Origin: Polaromonas eurypsychrophila
Lineage (GTDB): Bacteria; Pseudomonadota; Gammaproteobacteria; Burkholderiales; Burkholderiaceae_C
Direction: 5' to 3'
Length of the DNA: 64,000 nt
Assembly: GCF_014641715.1 (NCBI RefSeq)
Contig: NZ_BMIG01000005.1
Coordinates: 124,001 to 188,000 of the forward strand
Positions 58,400-64,000 of the stretch are shown in pieces. Under the pieces are notes generated by a model. The model was given only the letters and a program-made list of their open reading frames with translations, had not been told where the DNA came from and made no database searches. Made by a program: the position numbers and the translations under genes. Position 1 is the stretch's first letter. Each line of letters starts with the position of its first letter.

Positions 58400-58432
58400 A
58401 GCTGACTACGTAACAGGGACATGGGCTGGAAG
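58386..58432 (+). repeat. Repeat A copy 9, across the ATPase-permease junction
   Basis: CGCTATTGTTTTCATAGCTG, then ACTACG and CATGGGCTGG. On the minus strand it encodes the last ten or so ATPase residues (QPMSLLRSQL), the stop, and the permease start codon with its first codons. Confidence 0.65.
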
Positions 58433-59052
58433 CCAATCTTTGCATCAAGACAGGCCGCAACGCGCGCATCGTGGGTAGCGATGACCAGAGTCGCGCCCTG
58501 GTGCTTCGCAGTCGCCTGCAGCAGCGCCACCGCCTGCTGTGCGGCCTCGTCGTCCAGGCTGGCCGTCGGTTCATCGGCCAGAATGACCCTGGGCTGCAGC
58601 AACACCGCGCGCGCCAGTGCCACACGTTGCGCCTGCCCACCCGAGAGCTGCGACGGCTTGCGTTGCGCCAGCGTATGCACACCCAACGCGGTGAGGGTCT
58701 CGCGGATACGCCTATCGTCCTGCGCTTGCCCCGCCGCCCACTGCGCCAGCGCGAGGTTGGCATGCACTGTCAATGCGCTGCTCAGATGAAGTTTTTGCGG
58801 CAGAAAACCGATTGTTGTCGCGCGCCAGGCATCACCGCCCGCTTGGCCCAACGCTTTCAGTGACTGGCCGGCCACGGTGATGTCACCTGCCGTCGGCGCC
58901 AGCAGCCCGGCCGCCAGCGCCAGCCAGGTCGACTTGCCCGAGCCGGATACGCCACGCAACAGCAGCACCCCGCCTTGCGGCACATCCACGTCGTCGAAGC
59001 GGAGCACGGTCCCACCGCTGTACTGGTAAGCCAGTTGCCCGGTGCTGATCAC
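58396..59052 (-). CDS. ABC transporter ATP-binding protein (LolD/MacB type, GTG start)
   Basis: 218 residues from MISTGQLAYQYSGG (GTG 59050-59052, overlapping the regulator's TGA as GTGA). Walker A LRGVSGSGKSTWLALAAG, Q-loop FLPQKLHL, signature QLSGGQAQRVALARAVLL, Walker B VILADEPTASLDDEA, H-loop VIATHDARV. It pairs with the permease that follows. The C-terminus QPMSLLRSQL is encoded by repeat A and is shorter or different from relatives. It is the second gene in the zinc-type cluster. Confidence 0.93.
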   Translation of the reverse strand: MISTGQLAYQYSGGTVLRFDDVDVPQGGVLLLRGVSGSGKSTWLALAAGLLAPTAGDITVAGQSLKALGQAGGDAWRATTIGFLPQKLHLSSALTVHANLALAQWAAGQAQDDRRIRETLTALGVHTLAQRKPSQLSGGQAQRVALARAVLLQPRVILADEPTASLDDEAAQQAVALLQATAKHQGATLVIATHDARVAACLDAKIGFQPMSLLRSQL

Positions 59053-59615
59053 GCCGGTACGCCCTTGGTGCTTGTCGGGGTGGCACCGGTGGCGCAATCG
59101 GCACACACGCCGCGCACCGCAAAGTCCAGGCGCATGCCCTGGTAACCGAGCGCCTTGAGCGCGTCCAGTGCCGATTGCGCGGCCCGGTCGAGATCCTCAG
59201 CGCTGGCCTGCAAGGCGCTTTCCAGCGGGCTGTCGCGGTGGCAGCTCTGGCATTCAAAGTGCGGCATCGCATGCACACCCACCGGCATCGCCTGGTAACG
59301 CCGCACCCGGCTGGCATCAACGCGGCACAGCAGCAGGCCAACTTGGGTGAGCCGGTCGATCAGGCGGTACAGCGTGACGCGGTCCAGCGGCGCCGTGTCC
59401 GCCGCCCTCGTCTTCTTTCCCGTCTTTGTCATTGCGGACTTGATCCGCAATCCAGGCTGTTCATCCCCGCCCGCCAGCGCCGCCTGCAACTGCGCATGGG
59501 TGTAACTCGTGTCCGGATGCGCCAGCAGCCAGCCCAACACCCGGCGAGCAGCCGCGGTGCGGCGCAGGCCGTGGGCGGATAGCAGGGTGTCGATAGGGTC
59601 GGAGAGGGAAGGCAT
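59049..59615 (-). CDS. zur: Fur-family metal regulator, Zur-like, with repeat-derived insertion
   Basis: 188 residues. The winged-helix part begins LLSAHGLRRTAAARRVLGWL and resumes at PLDRVTLYRLIDRLTQVGLL. The dimerisation domain has two Cys pairs, FECQSCHRD and GVCADCAT, that form the structural zinc site of Zur and Fur. Between them in the DNA-binding domain, about residues 49-72 (GGDEQPGLRIKSAMTKTGKK and on) have no family counterpart. The first 15 are encoded by repeat D (59428-59470). The protein thus has a loop longer than usual before the recognition helix. It leads the cluster and has a palindrome upstream. Confidence 0.83.
   Translation of the reverse strand: MPSLSDPIDTLLSAHGLRRTAAARRVLGWLLAHPDTSYTHAQLQAALAGGDEQPGLRIKSAMTKTGKKTRAADTAPLDRVTLYRLIDRLTQVGLLLCRVDASRVRRYQAMPVGVHAMPHFECQSCHRDSPLESALQASAEDLDRAAQSALDALKALGYQGMRLDFAVRGVCADCATGATPTSTKGVPA
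59428..59470 (-). repeat. Repeat D copy 2, inside the zur-like gene
   Basis: GTCATTGCGGACTTGATCCG, then CAATCCAGGCTG, the same unit as at 31867-31895 and related to 61379. It is translated in frame as part of the regulator. Confidence 0.75.
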
Positions 59616-59635
59616 GAGGGGAGGAAGGCCGCATT

Positions 59636-59654
59636 AACGCAATAAGGTTGCATT
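59636..59654. promoter_or_regulatory. Candidate Zur box AACGCAATAAGGTTGCATT
   Basis: A 19-base imperfect palindrome: AACGCAA and TTGCATT are complementary at six of seven positions around TAAGG. It lies 21-39 bases upstream of the regulator's ATG. Fur-family boxes are about 19 bases with this kind of symmetry. The identity as a Zur site is inference. Confidence 0.45.
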
Positions 59655-59829
59655 ATTACCGAACTGGTTGGGCGCTCACTTGCCTTGCGCAGCTCGAGGC
59701 AATTACCTGGCGTTTGAACTCAGTTGCTCATCAAGATTAAAGCGACTAACTAAAAGGCCCCGTAACCATCGCGCGCATCTTCCAACGTTTGAGGTGTGCG
59801 CCAGCGATAGGCGTCAGCACCAGTGAAGG

Positions 59830-60117
59830 TTAGGCTGAATGTTTACTGCGGGCCTTGACGCCACGCCTAGAACACAGGCGAAAAATGATAAAGCCATTTG
59901 CAACCACTCCAATAAACGATATGCCAATACCCCAAGCCATGTTGTCAAGAAACTTGGGGTCAATAACGTCAAGAATGAATACGCTGATGAGGCTCCGTGG
60001 GAGGGTGAGGGCAACCAAATAAATGCCTCCGAATTTCCCAATTGTTGCGATGTACGCGGCAACTGCGGTTGCTGCCAAGTACATGGCTAGGACAACAATC
60101 GCAAATCGGTTATTCAT
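59830..60117 (-). CDS. Small three-span membrane protein, unknown
   Basis: 95 residues, MNNRFAIVVLAMYLAATAVA onward, with three hydrophobic segments and a basic tail (CSRRGVKARSKHS). It lies in a 760-base region (59616-60374) with less GC-rich and less biased codons than its neighbours, so it may be acquired or decaying. No family recognised. The ATG has no clear Shine-Dalgarno. Flanks 59655-59829 and 60118-60374 hold nothing I can support. Confidence 0.45.
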   Translation of the reverse strand: MNNRFAIVVLAMYLAATAVAAYIATIGKFGGIYLVALTLPRSLISVFILDVIDPKFLDNMAWGIGISFIGVVANGFIIFRLCSRRGVKARSKHSA

Positions 60118-60374
60118 ACAGCTTCACGTAGTGTGGACCGCACGCTCTGCGGTATAGCTTGGCGGCTGCGATGTAGATCGGGCACCTCGAAAACCGCCAA
60201 GTCCTTGTCGAATATCAGATTTGTGCATATCGCAGACCGGTCAGGTCGATAAGCAGGCAGCATCACAGCCGCTCATAGACGCGAAGTTCCCGCTTTCCAT
60301 CCAGCGAAGGCCGGAGAGGCCAGGCAAACCTCAAGCCGCATGGCCTTCAGAAAGCGCTGTATAAACAAAGCACC

Positions 60375-61370
60375 ATGACCGAACCCAAGCAACCCAGCGC
60401 ATCACCGCCCCGCCCCACCCACCTCCCCACCCATACCTTCCACGGCTTGGCCCCCGGCCCGAAGCTGCTGGTTCTGGGTGCCGTCCATGGCAACGAGGTC
60501 TGCGGCGCGAAGGCCATCACGCAATTGCTGCAGGACTTCAACAACGGCCAGTTCGCCATCGAACGCGGCACCGTCACCTTTGTGCCAGTCACCAACCCGC
60601 TGGCCTACCAGCGCCAGCAGCGTATCGGTGACCGCAACCTGAACCGCAACATGGCACCGAGCGCGATTCCGCAGGACTTCGAGGACCGCATCGCCAACGT
60701 GTTGTGCCCGCTGCTCGACAGCCACGACGTGTTGCTGGATCTGCATTCCTTCCACACCGGCGGCGCGCCGTTTGTGATGATCGGCCCGCAGAACAACAGC
60801 GGCAAGCTGGAGCCCTTCCGCCATGCCGAAGCCGAAATGCGGCTGGCCCTGTGCACCGGCGCGCCGCGTATTGTGGAAGGCTGGCTGGACACTTATGCAC
60901 GGGGTGTGTCACGGCGCGCTGCGGCGCCCGCCACTGGCGGCACGGCCCGGGCGCAGACACTGGTAACAAATCCGAATTACGGCGTGGGCAGCACCGAATA
61001 CATGCGCTCGCGCGGTGGTTACGGCGTGACGCTGGAATGTGGCCAGCACGACGACCCGCAGGGCGTGCAAGTCGCGTGCCACGCGATTTTGCAGACGCTG
61101 GCGCTGCTGAACATGGTGTCGCGCCCGCTGGAAACCTCAGCTGCCGAACGCGAGATCCTGCGCCTGGTCGATGTGACCGATCGCGAACATGCGGACGACC
61201 TTTTTGCGCGCGAGTGGCGCAGCTTTGATGCGGTGAAGGCCGGCGAGCTCATCGGCACCCGCCACAGCGGCGCCGAAGTGAAAGCGCCGCATGACGGCTT
61301 TGTGGTGTTTCCCAACCCACGCGCGGAGCCGGGCCAAGAGTGGTTTTACATGGCCAAGCGCCGGCCGTAG
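60375..61370 (+). CDS. Succinylglutamate desuccinylase/aspartoacylase-family (M14-like) deacylase
   Basis: 331 residues. Zinc carboxypeptidase-like core: LVLGAVHGNEVCGAKAI holds the HxxE ligands, VPVTNPLAYQRQQRIGDRNLNRNM is the substrate-arginine segment typical of AstE and aspartoacylase, and VLLDLHSFHTGGAPFVMI carries the third ligand His. A C-terminal beta domain ends at FVVFPNPRAEPGQEWFYMAKR. The natural N-acyl amino acid is unknown; no ast operon is present. It has a proline-rich N-terminus (SASPPRPTHLPTHTFHG). Confidence 0.88.
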   Translation: MTEPKQPSASPPRPTHLPTHTFHGLAPGPKLLVLGAVHGNEVCGAKAITQLLQDFNNGQFAIERGTVTFVPVTNPLAYQRQQRIGDRNLNRNMAPSAIPQDFEDRIANVLCPLLDSHDVLLDLHSFHTGGAPFVMIGPQNNSGKLEPFRHAEAEMRLALCTGAPRIVEGWLDTYARGVSRRAAAPATGGTARAQTLVTNPNYGVGSTEYMRSRGGYGVTLECGQHDDPQGVQVACHAILQTLALLNMVSRPLETSAAEREILRLVDVTDREHADDLFAREWRSFDAVKAGELIGTRHSGAEVKAPHDGFVVFPNPRAEPGQEWFYMAKRRP

Positions 61371-61378
61371 AACGGTGC

Positions 61379-61408
61379 CATGGATCCCGGATCGAGTCCG
61401 GGATGACA
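61379..61408. repeat. Repeat D copy 3
   Basis: CATGGATCCCGGATCGAGTC then CGGGATGACA, a hairpin unit in the gap between the deacylase and the convergent msrA gene. Confidence 0.65.
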
Positions 61409-61422
61409 GCACAGCCTTGTCC

Positions 61423-61992
61423 TCAAGCCTTCGCGTACTCCGAAAACGTCTTGCGGAACTTCGCAACCTTGGGCCCGGCCACTGCCATGCAATAACCCTG
61501 GTTCGGGTTTTTCTCGAAAAAGTCCTGGTGGTATTCCTCGGCCGCGGAGTAGTTGCTGAGCGCCAGTACCTCGGTCACCACGGGTTTGCCGAACAGCTTG
61601 TCGCGGTTCAGCGCACTCACCATGTCCTCGGCGACCTGCTTCTGCTCGGGCGTCGAGTAATAGATGCCGCTGCGGTACTGCGTACCGCTGTCATTGCCCT
61701 GGCGGTTGAGTGTGGTCGGATCGTGGATGACGTAGAAAATTTCCAGAATTGCGCGCAAGCTGATCTGCGCCGGGTCGTAGACCAGCTTGACGACTTCGTT
61801 GTGGCCGGTGGTGCCGGTGCACACTTGTTCATAAGTCGGCTGGTTGACATGGCCATTGCTATAGCCCGACTCGACATCCACAATGCCGCGCACCTGCACA
61901 AACACCGCTTCGGTGCACCAGAAGCAGCCCCCGCCCAGCGTGATGGTCTGCGGGGCCGCGCCGCCTGCTTCAGTTGTTGTGTTTTGTTCCAT
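61423..61992 (-). CDS. msrA: Peptide-methionine (S)-S-oxide reductase
   Basis: Repairs oxidised methionine. 189 residues from MEQNTTTEAGG (ATG 61990-61992, AAAAAGGACG upstream). Catalytic motif GGGCFWCTEAVF with the active Cys, then GYSNGHVNQPTYEQVCTGTTGHNEVV holding the recycling Cys, and NPNQGYC with a resolving Cys at the C-terminus. Monofunctional: no MsrB domain is fused. It is convergent with the deacylase and divergent from the YdcF-like gene. Confidence 0.96.
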   Translation of the reverse strand: MEQNTTTEAGGAAPQTITLGGGCFWCTEAVFVQVRGIVDVESGYSNGHVNQPTYEQVCTGTTGHNEVVKLVYDPAQISLRAILEIFYVIHDPTTLNRQGNDSGTQYRSGIYYSTPEQKQVAEDMVSALNRDKLFGKPVVTEVLALSNYSAAEEYHQDFFEKNPNQGYCMAVAGPKVAKFRKTFSEYAKA

Positions 61993-62116
61993 ACATCGTC
62001 CTTTTTTGTATCCAGCAATCAAACACCCATCATCCGGGAAAATAGCCGTTCATCGGCCCCACGGCCCCAAAAACCCCAGAGTCGGCCCCGCCTATCGGTT
62101 CCAATGGTCAAATCGC

Positions 62117-62160
62117 CCTCCAGCCCATACCACACGGGCGCAAGCAGCTACTAATTTGAG
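62117..62160 (-). repeat. Repeat A copy 10
   Basis: CCTCCAGCCCATACCACACG, then GGCGCAAGCAGCTACTAATT and TGAG, ending 10 bases before the YdcF-like start codon. Confidence 0.75.
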
Positions 62161-62170
62161 AGCGTTTCCA

Positions 62171-62944
62171 ATGATTGCACCTGGTGAACTCAAGCCCATC
62201 CTGACCACGCTGCTGCTGCCGCCCGCCTCGCTGCTGTTGCTGGCCGGGCTCGGGCTGCTGCTGGCCGCGCGCAAAAAAGCCGGCGGCCTGCTGCTGGCTT
62301 TTGCGGCGGCGACCCTGCTCTGGCTGGCGAGTTGCCAGGCGGTGGCGGTCTGGCTGGCGCAGAAACTGCTGCCGCAACAAACCGCCCTGTCGGTCGCGGC
62401 GCTCAAAAACAGCGGTGCCCAGGCGATTGTGGTGCTGGGCGGTGGCGTGCACCCGGTAGCACCCGAGTATGGCGAGCCACAAGCGTCAGCCGCAGCCACC
62501 CTGCGTTTGCGCTACGGCGCCTGGCTGGCGCGGCAAACGGGCTTGCCCGTGGCTTTTGCGGGTGGACTGGGCTGGGGCGCAGCCAGCGAACAAGTTGCGT
62601 CCGAAGGCGAAGTGGCACGCCGCGCGGCGCAACAAGACTACGGCCTGGCCCTGCGCTGGGTCGACAACCAGTCACGCGACACGGTGGAAAACGCCCGTTT
62701 CCTCAGACCGCTGCTGGCAAAAGACAAAGTCCAGCGGATTGCGCTGGTCACCCACGCCTGGCACATGCCGCGCGCTGTAGGTGCTTTCGAACGCGCAGGC
62801 TTTAGCGTGGTGCCCGCGCCCATGGGCTTCATCCTGCCCAGTCGCAACGGCGTGCTGCAATGGTTGCCCACCGGTGAGGGGCTGGAGGCTTCGCGCGCCG
62901 TCCTCAAGGAATGGCTGGGTTTGCTGGCGAATCGCTTTACCTGA
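62171..62944 (+). CDS. YdcF/ElyC-like DUF218 membrane-associated protein
   Basis: 257 residues from MIAPGELKPILTTLLLPPAS (ATG 62171). Two N-terminal spans (about 10-60) and a DUF218 domain (about 85-250): AIVVLGGGVHPVAPEYGEP, GWGAASEQVASEGEVARR, DNQSRDTVENARFLRPLLA and LVTHAWHMPRAVGAFERAG. ElyC and SanA relatives affect cell-envelope integrity and undecaprenyl metabolism (family knowledge). Repeat A occupies the space right before the ATG. It stands alone. Confidence 0.88.
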   Translation: MIAPGELKPILTTLLLPPASLLLLAGLGLLLAARKKAGGLLLAFAAATLLWLASCQAVAVWLAQKLLPQQTALSVAALKNSGAQAIVVLGGGVHPVAPEYGEPQASAAATLRLRYGAWLARQTGLPVAFAGGLGWGAASEQVASEGEVARRAAQQDYGLALRWVDNQSRDTVENARFLRPLLAKDKVQRIALVTHAWHMPRAVGAFERAGFSVVPAPMGFILPSRNGVLQWLPTGEGLEASRAVLKEWLGLLANRFT

Positions 62945-63025
62945 GCTTTACGTCAGCTTGGGGCCGGTCTTCCACCCTGCACGGCATAGTGTCGGCTTGA
63001 CGGGCAACTGGCGAATCGCTACATT

Positions 63026-63039
63026 ACTAACCAGTTAGT
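63026..63039. promoter_or_regulatory. TetR-type operator ACTAAC-CA-GTTAGT
   Basis: Perfect 6-bp arms 10 bases upstream of the TetR-family ATG, within a wider TACT...AGTA symmetry. It overlaps the probable promoter, so autoregulation is likely. Confidence 0.6.
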
Positions 63040-63048
63040 CAGTAGCTT

Positions 63049-63741
63049 ATGTCCATCTCCAAATTTCTCTGCGAAAAAACCAGCGCGCTGTCCGTCAAAC
63101 GGGAGCGCCGCAAGGACGCACGCCCCGGCGAACTGCTAGACGCCGCGCTCGATCTGTTTGTTGAAAAAGGCTTTGCTGCCACCCGCGCCGAAGAAGTGGC
63201 GGCCCGCGCCGGCGTCTCCAAGGGCACGCTATTTCTCTACTTTCAAAGCAAGGAAGAGCTCTTCAAAGCCGTGGTCCGCGAAAACATCTCGGGTCGTTTC
63301 AAGGAATGGAACGAGGAGTTCGAAACCTTTGAAGGCACAGCCGCCGAAATGCTGAGCTATTGCATGACCTCCTGGTGGGACCGCGTGGGTGCCACCCGCG
63401 CCTCGGGCATTACCAAGCTGATGATGAGCGAGGCCGGCAACTTCCCGGACATCACCGCCTTCTATCAGCAGGAAGTGATCCAGCCAGGGCAGGCGCTGAT
63501 ACGCCGCATCATGCAGCGTGGCATTGACCGCGGGGAGTTTCGGCCGCTGAACCTCGACTACGCGATTTACAGCGTGATTGCGCCCATGATTTTTCTGGTG
63601 CTCAGCAAACATTCTGCCGGTACCTGCGGCGACCCGGCCCTGCTCGGCAACGCTGAAAAGTACATCGCCGCCCAAGTGGACACCATTTTGTATGGCCTGT
63701 CGGTCCAGCCCGCCGGCAAACCCGCCAAAGGCAAGGCATGA
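63049..63741 (+). CDS. TetR/AcrR-family regulator of the RND efflux operon
   Basis: 230 residues. N-terminal HTH (about 15-75): [20 protein letters not shown] and [20 protein letters not shown], the AcrR pattern. The C-terminal ligand domain includes [20 protein letters not shown] and [18 protein letters not shown], which match the C-terminal domain class seen with RND pumps. Its TGA overlaps the ATG of the efflux adaptor gene (ATGA), so they form one operon. A palindrome sits directly before it. Confidence 0.93.
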   Translation: MSISKFLCEKTSALSVKRERRKDARPGELLDAALDLFVEKGFAATRAEEVAARAGVSKGTLFLYFQSKEELFKAVVRENISGRFKEWNEEFETFEGTAAEMLSYCMTSWWDRVGATRASGITKLMMSEAGNFPDITAFYQQEVIQPGQALIRRIMQRGIDRGEFRPLNLDYAIYSVIAPMIFLVLSKHSAGTCGDPALLGNAEKYIAAQVDTILYGLSVQPAGKPAKGKA

Positions 63742-64000
63742 AGCGCTGGATCAAGTGGGCCATCATCGGCCTGGTCGTGTTGCTGCTGGCAGCTGCGGTG
63801 GTCAGCGCCCTGTCGGCGCGCCGGGCTCAGCAGCAGGCCCTGGCAGCAGCCGGGGCAGCCAAGGCACAGACCGTGGTCGAGTTGGCCGCCAGCGATGTGG
63901 TGCAGGCAAAAACCCGCGAGCTCAGCCAGGGCATGGCGCTGTCGGGCCCACTCAAGGCCATCAACTCGGCCTTCGTCAAGGCGCGCGTGGCCGGTGAATT
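63738..64000 (+). CDS. RND efflux periplasmic adaptor (AcrA/HlyD family), N-terminal part
   Basis: Membrane-fusion subunit of a tripartite RND pump. The visible 87 residues hold an N-terminal anchor ([20 protein letters not shown]), a helical stretch ([20 protein letters not shown]) and the start of the barrel/lipoyl region [20 protein letters not shown] with KARVAGE. The gene is cut by the window edge; the RND pump itself would follow. ATG at 63738-63740 overlaps the TetR stop. The substrate is unknown. Confidence 0.85.
   Translation, partial: MKRWIKWAIIGLVVLLLAAAVVSALSARRAQQQALAAAGAAKAQTVVELAASDVVQAKTRELSQGMALSGPLKAINSAFVKARVAGE

Noticed and set aside
5311-62160. CRISPR array from the recurring short repeats
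   Set aside because: Copies are scattered kilobases apart with no regular spacers and no cas genes, so they are dispersed repeats.

Overview
The window is a gene-dense, GC-rich stretch of chromosome from a betaproteobacterium. It is most probably a member of the Comamonadaceae (Polaromonas/Rhodoferax/Variovorax-like). The reasons are the order dxs-ispA-xseB, the order polA-small periplasmic protein-thrB-BPSS1780-type membrane protein, the order rpsP-rimM-trmD-rplS, a Bug-type substrate-binding protein, and several short intergenic repeats of a kind I associate with this family. The genus call is inference. I see no rRNA, tRNA, CRISPR array, integrase, transposase or phage gene.

Layout. 1-11.2 kb: the N-terminal part of a TRAP binding protein, isoprenoid genes (dxs, ispA) with xseB, a lone Rieske oxygenase, a DMT transporter carrying an in-frame repeat, a sulfurtransferase, a large orphan PAS/GAF histidine kinase, and a hemerythrin gene coupled to a broken DUF1003 gene. 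11.5-24.8 kb: a KDG-type sugar kinase, three tiny genes, a ZIP metal transporter, two exported hydrolases, an AraC regulator, polA, thrB, a membrane protein/FecR-like pair and an IclR regulator with two operator-like palindromes. 24.8-38 kb: uvrD-type helicase, guaC, then two adjacent GntR-controlled catabolic clusters (PhyH dioxygenase plus two dehydrogenases; FAH hydrolase, alpha/beta hydrolase and Bug protein). 38-52 kb: housekeeping genes (rhlE-type helicase, orn, M48 protease-phhB-rsgA, hisC-cobD-like, Nudix, the rpsP-rplS operon, phosphate transport). 52-59.6 kb: an AEC transporter gene broken by an amber codon, then a seven-gene zinc-type cluster (Fur/Zur regulator, ABC ATPase, ABC permease, small Cys/His protein, DUF3299 protein, His/Cys-rich protein, TonB receptor). 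59.8-64 kb: a small membrane protein, a deacylase, msrA, a YdcF-like protein and the start of a TetR-RND efflux operon.

The most unusual feature of the window is not a single gene but four families of dispersed short repeats. They lie between genes and also inside or across coding regions. In several genes they supply in-frame peptide, start codons or stop codons (DMT transporter, Zur-like regulator, ABC ATPase/permease junction, ZIP transporter, a secreted protein, a dehydrogenase). The strongest candidate functional system is the zinc-type cluster at 53.6-59.6 kb, in which both the regulator and the ATPase/permease junction carry repeat-derived sequence.

Limits: all calls come from reading the sequence and from remembered family features. 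No database search was run, and domain boundaries are approximate.
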